A stretch of 17,742 nt of DNA from Candidatus Woesearchaeota archaeon (lineage in GTDB: Archaea; Nanobdellota; Nanobdellia; Woesearchaeales; JASKKU01): positions 1-17,742 of the forward strand of contig DSBS01000076.1 in assembly GCA_011045925.1 (NCBI GenBank). The letters run 5' to 3'. This document shows, piece after piece, positions 6,754-13,400 of the stretch. Under the pieces are notes generated by a model that was given only the letters and a program-made list of their open reading frames with translations, made no database searches and was not told the DNA's origin. Each line of letters opens with the position of its first letter. The first letter of the stretch is position 1. Both the position numbers and the translations under genes were made by a program.

Positions 6754-7923
6754 ATGGCTTCAGATGTTTACTCAGAATACGAAACCAGGCTTCCTGGCCT
6801 TTTGCTTCAGAGGGTAAAAGAAGAGGTGCCTGAAAAAACAGGAGTTCGGAAAATAAGGGCAATCCTTGATGCTGTCTGTGAAGAGTATGAGCTTTGCAAG
6901 TCAGAGTCCGGAGAGGCGGTTGGGCTGATTGCAGCACAGTCTATTAGCGAGCCTGGAACCCAGATGACCCTCAACACAAAGCATTTCTCAGGAGTTGAGG
7001 AAATGAATGTTACTATGGGCCTGCCAAGGATTATTGAGCTTGTTGATGCAAGAAAAAAAATAAAGACCCCTTCTATGACAATTTACCTTGCTTCTCCCTA
7101 TAACAAAGGAAAGAGAGAAGAAGTAAGGCTTCTTGCCCAGATGATTAAAGAAACAACTGTTGAAGAAATATCTGAGCAGATCAATGTTAATCTTGCTGAC
7201 CAGATTGTAGAAATAATCCTGGACAAGGAAAGAATTAAGGACCTTAGGCTTAAGCCTGCTTCAATTGCAAAGGAAGTAAAAAGGCAGATTTCAGAAAAGA
7301 ATGTTGTTTCAGACGGAAGCAAGGTTATAATTAAGGTAGAGAACAGCTCAAGCAAAAGCAAAGAGGTCAGCCCCATCTTTAAGCTAAAAGAAAACCTTAA
7401 GGAACTGGTTGTAGCCGGAATCAAGGGGATTAACCAGGTTCTTCCTATTGTTGAAAATGGAGAGTTTGTAATAAAGACAGCCGGATCAAACCTTAAAAAA
7501 GTGCTCGCACTTGAATTTGTCGATAAAACTACAACAATTACCAATGATATATTCGAGATATATGCTGTTCTTGGAATAGAGGCTGCAAGATACTCTCTTT
7601 TTGAGGAGATTTTTTCAGTTATAGAGCAGCAGGGCCTTAATGTAAATCCCAGGCATCTGCTTTTGGTTGCTGATGTTATGACTTCCTACGGCATAATTCG
7701 TGGCATTACTAGGTATGGGATAATAAAAGAAAAGAGCAGTGTCCTTTCCAGGGCTTCCTTTGAGACCCCGATAGCCCATTTTACAAAAGCTGCGCTTGCC
7801 GGTGAGTTAGACTCGCTATCTTCTATTACAGAAAATGTTATTGTCAGCCAGGTTATTCCTATAGGCACAGGCTTAGTTGACTTGTATATGAATCATAAAA
7901 ACAAAAAGGTGAAAGATAAATGA
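6754..7923 (+). CDS. rpoA2: DNA-directed RNA polymerase subunit A'' (C-terminal part of the largest subunit)
   Basis: This 389-residue protein completes the largest subunit with the trigger loop, jaw and C-terminal clamp. AVGLIAAQSISEPGTQ (about 55-70) leads into the trigger loop, with H77 as the catalytic-loop histidine, and the following GLPRIIELVDARK block is strongly conserved. The usual T-F-H-[YF]-[AS]-G of the trigger loop reads T-K-H-F-S-G here, with lysine at residue 76. Near the C-terminus, ASFETPIAHFTKAALAGELD is the conserved clamp-closing segment. GGGTGAT at 6742-6748 is the ribosome site. The stop codon overlaps the rpl30e start as ATGA. Confidence 0.97.
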   Translation: MASDVYSEYETRLPGLLLQRVKEEVPEKTGVRKIRAILDAVCEEYELCKSESGEAVGLIAAQSISEPGTQMTLNTKHFSGVEEMNVTMGLPRIIELVDARKKIKTPSMTIYLASPYNKGKREEVRLLAQMIKETTVEEISEQINVNLADQIVEIILDKERIKDLRLKPASIAKEVKRQISEKNVVSDGSKVIIKVENSSSKSKEVSPIFKLKENLKELVVAGIKGINQVLPIVENGEFVIKTAGSNLKKVLALEFVDKTTTITNDIFEIYAVLGIEAARYSLFEEIFSVIEQQGLNVNPRHLLLVADVMTSYGIIRGITRYGIIKEKSSVLSRASFETPIAHFTKAALAGELDSLSSITENVIVSQVIPIGTGLVDLYMNHKNKKVKDK

Positions 7924-8192
7924 GAAAAAGTGATTTGGAGTCAAGTATAAGAAAGGATTTGGCTGCAGGAAAGCTGATTCTTGGAAACAGGGAAGTTGAA
8001 AGAGGGATTTATAATAACTCCGTTTCAAAGGTTATAGCAGCATCAAATACAGATGAAACCATCTTAAGGCAGGTTAGTCAGCTTTGCTCGACATCAGGAG
8101 TTGAGTTCCTTCATTCAGCTTTGTCAAATACCCAGCTTGGGATTCTTTGCAAGAGGCAGCATACTATTTCTGTTATAGGCTTCAAAAAATAG
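7920..8192 (+). CDS. rpl30e: Large-subunit ribosomal protein eL30 (L30e)
   Basis: This 90-residue protein belongs to the L7Ae/L30e family, RNA-binding proteins of the archaeal and eukaryotic large subunit. Its length, the GKLILGNREVERGI segment and its place between rpoA'' and nusA all match eL30, the standard archaeal order. The ATG overlaps the rpoA'' stop (ATGA), with GGTGA at 7908-7912 seven bases before it, so translation is coupled. The C-terminal part is less conserved than usual for the family, but the fold-length match and the context make the assignment firm. Confidence 0.9.
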   Translation: MRKSDLESSIRKDLAAGKLILGNREVERGIYNNSVSKVIAASNTDETILRQVSQLCSTSGVEFLHSALSNTQLGILCKRQHTISVIGFKK

Positions 8193-8193
8193 A

Positions 8194-8613
8194 ATGGGAC
8201 GCCAAAAAATCAACCTTGACATGATGAAGTACATTACTCTGTTTGAGTCTGTGACTTCCTCTGAAGTAAAGGATTGCTTTGAGGACCCTGCCGGGAGCCT
8301 TTTCTTTGTTGTAGGCCAGGGCGAGGCAAGGAAGGCGATAGGCAAGAGCGGCGCAAACGTCAGGAAAGCCTCCCAGATGCTTAACAAGAGGCTTAAGGTG
8401 GTGGAGTTTTCGTCGAATGCCGAAAAATTTATAATGAATCTGCTTTACCCAATCAAGGTTGAGTCAATAAAGCAGGAAGACAAAGAAGTAGTAATTTCAG
8501 ACAAGAGCATACAGAACAAGTCTATGATTATTGGCAGAAATGCACAAAACCTAAGGTTTATTGAATCGGTTGTTAAAAGGTATTTTGATATTGATGAGAT
8601 AAAGGTTGTTTAA
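8194..8613 (+). CDS. nusA: Archaeal NusA-like KH-domain protein
   Basis: This 139-residue protein corresponds to the two KH domains of NusA without the N-terminal and S1 parts of bacterial NusA, as in all archaea. The first KH loop is G50-K-S-G53 (AIGKSGANVRKA). The second is G114-R-N-A117, where the last glycine of the GxxG loop is alanine. Its role in archaea is inferred to be RNA binding in transcription termination or elongation, or a ribosome-linked role. ATG 8194 starts one base after the rpl30e stop; no good Shine-Dalgarno is visible, so coupling to rpl30e is likely. The order rpl30e-nusA-rps12 is widely conserved. Confidence 0.93.
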   Translation: MGRQKINLDMMKYITLFESVTSSEVKDCFEDPAGSLFFVVGQGEARKAIGKSGANVRKASQMLNKRLKVVEFSSNAEKFIMNLLYPIKVESIKQEDKEVVISDKSIQNKSMIIGRNAQNLRFIESVVKRYFDIDEIKVV

Positions 8614-8625
8614 GAGGGATAGCTA

Positions 8626-9063
8626 ATGAGCAAAAAAACAAGGGGGCTTTTTGCCGCCAAGAAAATAGCAAAAAGAAGGAGCAAGTTTAAGTGGGCAAAG
8701 AAAGACTTTGTTAAGAGAGCGCTCAGGCTTAAAGAGAAGTTTGACCCCCTGGGAGGCGCTTCCCAGGCAAAAGGCCTTGTTGTTGAGAAGGTTCAGCTTG
8801 AGGCGAAGCAGCCAAACTCTGCAATGAGAAAATGTGCTAAGGTTCAGCTGACGAGGAATGGCAGAATAGTGACTGCTTTCCTGCCCGGGGATGGCGCAAC
8901 CAAGTTTGTGGATGAGCACGACGAGGTTGTTATAGAATCTATTGGCGGAAAAATGGGCAGGTCTATGGGAGACATTCCTGGCGTGAGGTTTAAGGTGATA
9001 AAGGTTAATGAACAGTCACTTGAGGCTTTAAGGTTAGGAAAGATTGAAAAAGCCAGGAAGTGA
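8626..9063 (+). CDS. rps12: Small-subunit ribosomal protein uS12
   Basis: This 145-residue decoding-centre protein of the 30S subunit has the archaeal/eukaryotic N-terminal extension. The universal loop KQPNSAMRKC is at 61-70 and LPGDGATKFVDEHDEV at 86-101, where bacteria have PGEGHN. Both loops contact the A-site helix of 16S rRNA. GAGGG upstream of ATG 8626 provides the ribosome site, 13 nt after the nusA stop. It ends the operon: rps7 and the elongation-factor genes that follow it in many archaea are absent, replaced by a T-rich terminator and a convergent gene. Confidence 0.97.
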   Translation: MSKKTRGLFAAKKIAKRRSKFKWAKKDFVKRALRLKEKFDPLGGASQAKGLVVEKVQLEAKQPNSAMRKCAKVQLTRNGRIVTAFLPGDGATKFVDEHDEVVIESIGGKMGRSMGDIPGVRFKVIKVNEQSLEALRLGKIEKARK

Positions 9064-9105
9064 TTGTGCTTTTTCTGTATTTTGTTATTTTATTCCTTTA
9101 ACTCA

Positions 9106-9114
9106 TTTTTTTTT
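9106..9114 (+). terminator. Poly-T terminator of the RNA polymerase/rps12 operon
   Basis: Nine consecutive thymines end a strongly T-rich stretch (9070-9120) that begins just after the rps12 stop codon. This is the typical archaeal intrinsic terminator form, which needs no hairpin. Confidence 0.6.
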
Positions 9115-9139
9115 GTTTATTTATTGAGCTTGGCTTAGC

Positions 9140-9187
9140 TAGAAGTCTTAATACAAGGGTATGCAGGGCCCTTTAATTATGCTTCTA
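9140..9187. terminator. Imperfect hairpin between convergent genes
   Basis: TAGAAG (9140-9145) can pair with CTTCTA (9182-9187), and inside it AAGGG with CCCTT near 9155-9173; the middle is poorly paired. It overlaps the end of the minus-strand gene at 9185. It could help termination from either side, but the pairing is weak and may be chance. Confidence 0.25.
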
Positions 9188-10627
9188 AACCTCAAGAATA
9201 TAGCTGTTTGACTTGGTACTCTTTTCTTTTCCTTTGTATTGAAATCTTGCAAGGGCGCTTTTTAGTATAATCTCCCCAATTATGCTTATCTTTGTTGCTG
9301 CCTTGTAAATTATCAGCCTTTCTTCAAAGGGCTCAAGCCTGTCAATATGCCACTCAAGAAGCGTTCCCTTTGTCTTATGCTTTATTATCTTTCTTGGCTC
9401 AATAACCCCTATCTGGCTTTCCCTGCTAACGAGCATGAGAGGATGAATTATCTCTTTCACAGTTATGTTTGAGATATCAGATGAGCTTCTGTTTTTTATG
9501 CTGAGCTTAACCTTTATCAGGGTAGTGTCGCCTTTTTTCGAGACGTCAACATTCTTCCTGCATTGAAGTGGGCTTCTTAGAAGGAAATAGAAAAGCACAA
9601 CAAGGCCGGCTATCACCAGCACAACAAAAATGCTTACATAGCTTGTTGAAATGCTGACTATAAAGGTTTCCTTTGGTGAAAGACTGTAGTCCCAGGTAAG
9701 GAAGCTTTTTCCTTCTTCTCTAATGATGTAATGCCCAGGCTCTGTTTTTGTAAAGATTCTCTTAAAAAAACCCATTTCTTTTTTGTATGTTTTTCTAACA
9801 TCGTAATTTCCGTTGTTCTCAATGGTTATGTCTTTCTTTTCCCTAAGAAATGCAGAAGCTGTTTTTTCCTCAGTTTTTATGTCTTCATAACCCTTTACCT
9901 CAATCTCAATATTCTCAAAAGTTGCAATAATCTTCTCCTGATATTTCAGGGCAATGGTTACTTTGTCTCTCTGTGGCTTTGTGTGAGGGTCGATGGATGT
10001 TTCAATTAAAATCACTTTCCTTTCAAGAGGCGCGAGGGAAAAATCTTTATGTGCATCAATAAGCCTGCCCTCGCTGAATAGAATTGCGGAAAGCTCAGAC
10101 ATGTTTAGAACGTTAAGGTTGGATAGGTGAATTTTGAATGCAATAGTCTCTCTTGGGTCTATTTCCCTTAGCTCTATGGCTTCTGGCTTAATTACAACAG
10201 TAGGCTTGTACTCTTTTGGCTCCTTTACAACATCCCCATACTTAATCATTAAGGCTCGGTTAATCTTTTTATCGCCGTAGCTGATGGTAAAAGGTATGGA
10301 ATAAAGCTGGTCGGGAATAAGGCTTCTTGCCTTTGCAAATATCCTGAAGCTTCCGGTTTCGCCGCTTTTGACCTGAATCCTGTAAGCAGGGGTAGATATT
10401 ATGCTCCAAAGCGGAGCTATGCCAAAGTCCAGGCTGAAGGTGTGTGTTTCCGGCTCAAGGTTTTTTATCTCAAGCTCAAACTCTGCAAACTCCATGGCAA
10501 TAATCTCGTCATTTATCGGAGTGAGGGTAACATTTGCCTGAGAGAAGGCATCCTGGGCAGACAGTAAGGCAATGACTACAGAAAAAAAAGCAAATAATAC
10601 AAGCCTTTTTGATAATCCCCCCATCAT
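9185..10627 (-). CDS. Secreted-domain membrane protein, one C-proximal transmembrane helix, unknown function
   Basis: Residues 5-29 form a signal peptide (KR, then a hydrophobic core, then a small-residue AFSQA cleavage region). Residues 30-325 are rich in beta-strand patterns and read like two or three Ig-like/NEW3-type sandwich domains facing outward. Residues 328-350 are one strong transmembrane helix, followed by RSPLQCRK, positively charged as expected inside. Residues 355-465 form another compact beta-rich domain with IKNRSSSDISNI and LEWHIDRLEPFEERLI, which would then be cytoplasmic. The architecture resembles uncharacterised envelope proteins of DPANN archaea; no enzyme motif is visible. 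The start is M1 (10627) or M2 (10624). A TATA box about 28 nt upstream implies a leaderless or nearly leaderless mRNA. It is a single gene, convergent with rps12 and divergent from RNase J. Confidence 0.85.
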   Translation of the reverse strand: MMGGLSKRLVLFAFFSVVIALLSAQDAFSQANVTLTPINDEIIAMEFAEFELEIKNLEPETHTFSLDFGIAPLWSIISTPAYRIQVKSGETGSFRIFAKARSLIPDQLYSIPFTISYGDKKINRALMIKYGDVVKEPKEYKPTVVIKPEAIELREIDPRETIAFKIHLSNLNVLNMSELSAILFSEGRLIDAHKDFSLAPLERKVILIETSIDPHTKPQRDKVTIALKYQEKIIATFENIEIEVKGYEDIKTEEKTASAFLREKKDITIENNGNYDVRKTYKKEMGFFKRIFTKTEPGHYIIREEGKSFLTWDYSLSPKETFIVSISTSYVSIFVVLVIAGLVVLFYFLLRSPLQCRKNVDVSKKGDTTLIKVKLSIKNRSSSDISNITVKEIIHPLMLVSRESQIGVIEPRKIIKHKTKGTLLEWHIDRLEPFEERLIIYKAATKISIIGEIILKSALARFQYKGKEKSTKSNSYILEV

Positions 10628-10644
10628 GCTGATAATATCCGGTA

Positions 10645-10662
10645 GTCACTATTATTTAAATA
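10645..10662 (-). promoter_or_regulatory. TATA box for the membrane-protein gene
   Basis: On the minus strand, CAATATTTAAATAATAG is centred about 28 nt before ATG 10627. That places initiation almost at the start codon. It shares the 118-bp intergenic space with the oppositely directed RNase J promoter. Confidence 0.5.
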
Positions 10663-10708
10663 TTGCTTTTCTTTTCGCTTTTTTGCCCTTTAAATGTGTT
10701 TCTTCTTG

Positions 10709-10724
10709 GAAATCTTTTTAAAAT
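10709..10724 (+). promoter_or_regulatory. BRE/TATA promoter for RNase J
   Basis: GAAATCTTTTTAAAAT is centred about 28 nt upstream of ATG 10746. Initiation at the normal distance would fall 1-3 nt before the start codon, and no Shine-Dalgarno is present, so the transcript is predicted to be leaderless. Confidence 0.55.
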
Positions 10725-10745
10725 GGGTGTTTGTTTTGATGTTTT

Positions 10746-12068
10746 ATGATTGAATTGTTTACACTAGGCGGCTATGGCACTGTTGGAAGGAATATGACCC
10801 TTGTTAAGTATAAAGACGAGGCTGTGGTTTTGGATATCGGCCTTCATCTTGAAAATTTAATAAGGTTCTCAGGCGAGAATGACGATATAAGAAAAACTGA
10901 GTCCCCTGAAGAGCTTATGAAAGCAGGAGCGCTTCCGGATTTAATCAGGCACAAGACGCTTCTTGATAAGGTGCTGGCAATAATTCCTTCTCATGCACAT
11001 CTTGACCATGTTGGAGGGGTTCCTTATTTATACAGGTTTTTTAGAAAGGCAGAAATTATTGGCTCTCCCTTTACCCTTGCAGTGCTTAATGAGCTTGAGA
11101 GGGGAGGAAGAAGAAAAGCCGCTTCAATTCAGAAAATCAGGCTTTCTGTCAACGGTAAGCACAGGGTAAGCAGGAACATAAAGGTTCAGTTTGTATCAGC
11201 ATCCCACTCTGTCCCGGATGCAGTTTTTGTAGTTGTTCAAACTCCTGATGGCAATGTTGTTTATGCAAATGACTTTAAGATAGACTTTTCTCCAGGTCTT
11301 GGCAGCCTGCCTAACCTAAGAAAGCTTTCGAAGTTCAGAAAGCCTAAAGCTTTAGTGATGGATTCACTTTATGCAGGCAAGATGGGCAAGACCCCCTCTG
11401 AGTCTGTTGCAAAAGAGATGCTTTCTGATGTTTTTCTTCAGGTAAAAAACCAAAAAGGCGCCATATTTATTACAACCTTTTCATCCCATATTGCAAGGCT
11501 GAAGGAGATTGTTGAAATTTCCAGAAAGTGCGGCAGGACCCCGGTTTTTATAGGCAGAAGCCTTTTTAAGTACATGACGGCGGCAGAGTCTATCGACCTA
11601 GTTGATCTCTCCTCAAAGCATAGGATTGTAAGGTTTAATGATAAGATTGTTTCGCTTCTTAGGAAAGTTGAGCAAAATCCTGAAAAATATGTTGTAGTCT
11701 GTACCGGCCACCAGGGAGAGCCTAACTCTGTCCTTTCCAGGATAGTATATAACAGGCTTTATGGTTTTTCATCAAAAGACTCTGTGATTTTTTCCAGCAT
11801 AGTTATCCCTGGGGAAGAGAATATCAGAAACAGGGAGAGGCTTGAGCTTGCTATAGACAAGACAAGGGCAAGGGTTTTCCGTGACATTCATGTTTCCGGC
11901 CATGCCTCAAGGGAGGATCATCGCGAGCTATTGGATACCCTGCTTCCGGAAAAAGTCTTTCCGGCACACTGTGAGCTTTCTTCATCAAAAATCCTGAAGG
12001 ACTTTGTTGAGGCCAGCTATGATTCGAAGGTTATTATTGCTTCAGAGCACGAGAGGCATGCTTTTTAG
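10746..12068 (+). CDS. rnj: Archaeal ribonuclease J (metallo-beta-lactamase/beta-CASP)
   Basis: This 440-residue protein has the full metallo-beta-lactamase plus beta-CASP layout of aRNase J, a zinc-dependent 5'-3' exoribonuclease in studied archaea. Motif II is H83-A-H85-L-D87-H88, motif III H154 (SASHS), motif IV D176 (ANDFKID). Beta-CASP motif A lies at TTFSSHIARL (243-252), motif B at H386 (SGHASREDH) and motif C at H408 (PAHCEL). All metal ligands are present, so it should be active. There is no added RNA-binding domain, and the length is normal for the archaeal enzyme. The leaderless start agrees with the upstream TATA box. The RNase P subunit gene follows after 76 nt. Confidence 0.93.
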   Translation: MIELFTLGGYGTVGRNMTLVKYKDEAVVLDIGLHLENLIRFSGENDDIRKTESPEELMKAGALPDLIRHKTLLDKVLAIIPSHAHLDHVGGVPYLYRFFRKAEIIGSPFTLAVLNELERGGRRKAASIQKIRLSVNGKHRVSRNIKVQFVSASHSVPDAVFVVVQTPDGNVVYANDFKIDFSPGLGSLPNLRKLSKFRKPKALVMDSLYAGKMGKTPSESVAKEMLSDVFLQVKNQKGAIFITTFSSHIARLKEIVEISRKCGRTPVFIGRSLFKYMTAAESIDLVDLSSKHRIVRFNDKIVSLLRKVEQNPEKYVVVCTGHQGEPNSVLSRIVYNRLYGFSSKDSVIFSSIVIPGEENIRNRERLELAIDKTRARVFRDIHVSGHASREDHRELLDTLLPEKVFPAHCELSSSKILKDFVEASYDSKVIIASEHERHAF

Positions 12069-12100
12069 CACTTTGATGTTTTCGGTTCGTGCCAGGGTAA

Positions 12101-12122
12101 AGCATTAAAAGGCATAAACCTT
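12101..12122 (+). promoter_or_regulatory. Possible TATA region before the RNase P subunit gene
   Basis: AT-rich candidates AGCATTAAAAGG and GCATAAACCTT lie 23-44 nt before ATG 12145. The second would start transcription near 12142. Neither is as strong as the other promoters here, and read-through from RNase J is equally possible. Confidence 0.3.
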
Positions 12123-12144
12123 TCCATAATTTAAGCAGGAAAAA

Positions 12145-12456
12145 ATGAAGCCCGGAGAAAAAGAGGTTTTTAGGGAATGGCTGGATGAAGCAAGAGAAGT
12201 GTATAGCGAGAGCAGGGATTATGCCAGAAAAATGGTTGCAGAAATGCTAGAATTTAGGAGAAAGTCAAGGCTTGCTTTTCCTGCTGAAGTGAAAAGGTTC
12301 ATATGCAAGAACTGCAATTCTCCTCTTATACCCGGGAGAAACCTTAGAATCAGGACAAAAAACAGGCACATCATCTTCCTCTGCACAGATTGCAAGCACC
12401 TTTTCAGGCTGCCTTACCAAAAAAAAACAAAAAAACAGGAAAAGGTTAATAAATAA
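12145..12456 (+). CDS. rnp4: Ribonuclease P protein component 4 (Rpp21)
   Basis: This 103-residue protein is the archaeal homologue of eukaryotic Rpp21/Rpr2. It pairs with Rpp29 to bind the specificity domain of RNase P RNA during 5' maturation of tRNAs. The family plan is clear: an N-terminal helical region (about 10-45) containing ARKM, then the basic KRFICKNC segment, a zinc ribbon with C54, C57, C80 and C83, and the R-L-P-Y motif after the ribbon. The tail is lysine-rich and probably contacts RNA. AGGA lies only 4 nt before the ATG, so initiation may be leaderless. Its partner Rpp29 is not in the window. Confidence 0.93.
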   Translation: MKPGEKEVFREWLDEAREVYSESRDYARKMVAEMLEFRRKSRLAFPAEVKRFICKNCNSPLIPGRNLRIRTKNRHIIFLCTDCKHLFRLPYQKKTKKQEKVNK

Positions 12457-12501
12457 GGCTCTTAGTTTGATAATTTGTGCGTTAAATATATAAAAATTAG
12501 T

Positions 12502-12515
12502 AACCTTTAAATACT
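12502..12515 (+). promoter_or_regulatory. BRE/TATA promoter of the 37-aa gene
   Basis: AACCTTTAAATACT is a strong archaeal promoter element. Initiation is expected near 12535-12540, just before or at the GAGGG ribosome site (12540-12545) of the small gene starting at 12554. Confidence 0.6.
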
Positions 12516-12553
12516 AGCGAATCTTCCTAATGTATTGTTGAGGGATTTTTAAA

Positions 12554-12667
12554 ATGGCCAGAAGATCTAAGGTAGATTCCAAATTCTTCCAGGAAATTCC
12601 TAAGGGAGATGATGGAAAGACATGGAAAAAAACGGATAAGTGGAAACCCGCTTATTATTACTTCTAA
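12554..12667 (+). CDS. Small basic protein of 37 residues, unknown function
   Basis: This frame reads MARRSKVDSKFF and ends in WKPAYYYF before TAA 12665-12667. It has every part of a complete gene: BRE/TATA at 12502-12515, GAGGG at 12540-12545 about 8 nt before the ATG, and a T-rich stretch with seven consecutive thymines (12690-12696) after it. The product is basic (10 Lys, 2 Arg), with two tryptophans and a terminal run of aromatic residues, and no membrane segment. Such composition suits a ribosome- or nucleic-acid-binding small protein, but that is a guess. I do not recognise a family. It sits between the RNase P subunit gene and the dph2 fragment. Confidence 0.6.
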   Translation: MARRSKVDSKFFQEIPKGDDGKTWKKTDKWKPAYYYF

Positions 12668-12673
12668 GAGGAG

Positions 12674-12696
12674 TATTTCTTTTTATTTCTTTTTTT
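12674..12696 (+). terminator. T-rich terminator after the 37-aa gene
   Basis: Runs of thymine (three, five, three, then seven T) follow the small gene directly and match the archaeal poly-T terminator pattern. The stretch separates that gene from the dph2-like fragment. Confidence 0.45.
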
Positions 12697-12699
12697 AAC

Positions 12700-12960
12700 A
12701 TGGGGAATTTTGGCTTAAATCTGGACTCTGAAAGGGTTTTTGAGATAATATCCAATGAGCGTCCAAAGATATTATGCCTTCAGCTTCCCGATGGGCTTAA
12801 GCCAAAAGCAAAACAACTGGCTGATTCCATCAGGGAAAGGTTTCCAAAACTCAGGGTTTTCATATGGTCTGGCTCAAATTATGGCGCTTGTGATGTGCCG
12901 GCAGAGCTTGAAGGCTTTGTTGACCTGCTGATAAGTTTTGGCCATGCCGAGTTTTGCTGA
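12700..12960 (+). pseudogene. dph2: Truncated Dph2-like diphthamide synthase, N-terminal part only
   Basis: The 86 residues match the start of archaeal Dph2, the radical [4Fe-4S] enzyme that transfers the aminocarboxypropyl group from S-adenosylmethionine to elongation factor 2 in the first step of diphthamide synthesis. LQLPDGLKPKAKQLAD and NYGACDVPAEL are family signatures, and C64 is the first of three cluster cysteines. The protein stops at GHAEFC, whereas Dph2 normally has over 300 residues, so the other two cysteines and about two and a half domains are missing. No continuation is found in any frame after the stop. No promoter or ribosome site fits ATG 12700 (the AGGAG at 12669-12673 is too far). 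It is probably a relic; a small stand-alone protein is less likely. Confidence 0.7.
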
Positions 12961-12976
12961 TTTTTCCCTAAATCAG
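12957..12976. terminator. Hairpin at the dph2 fragment / minus-gene junction
   Basis: CTGATTT (12957-12963) and AAATCAG (12970-12976) form a perfect 7-bp stem around a 6-nt loop. It covers the stop codon of the dph2 fragment and the last codon of the convergent minus-strand gene, so it could end transcription from both sides. No clear T-run follows on either strand. Confidence 0.4.
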
Positions 12977-13399
12977 GCTGAGTTTTAGGAAGCTTAGTAA
13001 GATTTGAGCAATAATAAAAGCACCAGAGATAAGAAAATCCAATCTGTTTGCTACAAAAAAACCTTTTAACCCCTTTTTATAATATTCTGTTGCGTAAGAA
13101 AATGAAACAAAAAGCAGCATTGGAAAGATAAGCTGTGGGCTTGCTGAAAGGGCCAGCCCTGCAACCATGAGGAAAAGCCTCCTGTAAAAGAGGCAGGCTG
13201 CGAATGCTGATGCAGAAGCAATGGAAAGCATTGCTGATGTGCCTATCCCGGTGAGTGTTATAGCGGTGCATGCAGCAAGAAGAAGCAGGGAAGCCTTGCC
13301 AAGAAATCCCTTAATTTCGCTTATCTCTTCGCCTGTCTCTTTTGCAATCAAAAAACCAGCAATGTAAGAGCCTGCAAGAATCAGGCTGGCGGCAACCAT
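12968..13399 (-). CDS. Small polytopic membrane protein, unknown function
   Basis: About 143 residues with five or six hydrophobic segments, beginning MVAASLILAGSYIAG and ending in a hydrophobic helix near the C-terminus. A short charged loop (KETGEEISEIKG) follows the first helix, and a YYKKGLKG loop precedes the last. I chose ATG 13399 because it follows the stop codon of the upstream DHH gene by one base, suggesting coupled translation. An in-frame ATG at 13420 would add seven residues and overlap the DHH gene by 20 nt. No catalytic motif is visible. Its operon position suggests a link with the DHH protein, but no function can be named. Confidence 0.8.
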   Translation of the reverse strand: MVAASLILAGSYIAGFLIAKETGEEISEIKGFLGKASLLLLAACTAITLTGIGTSAMLSIASASAFAACLFYRRLFLMVAGLALSASPQLIFPMLLFVSFSYATEYYKKGLKGFFVANRLDFLISGAFIIAQILLSFLKLSLI

Positions 13400-13400
13400 T

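Noticed and set aside
1981..7868. Minus-strand frames within rpoB'', rpoB', rpoA' and rpoA''
   Set aside because: All lie opposite conserved polymerase codons, are rich in Ser/Leu/Phe as expected for antisense of Lys/Glu-rich genes, and lack promoters.
12640..12699. GTG 12640 as the start of the dph2-like frame
   Set aside because: It lies inside the 37-aa gene, has no ribosome site and would add a hydrophobic stretch encoded by the T-rich terminator, unlike any Dph2.
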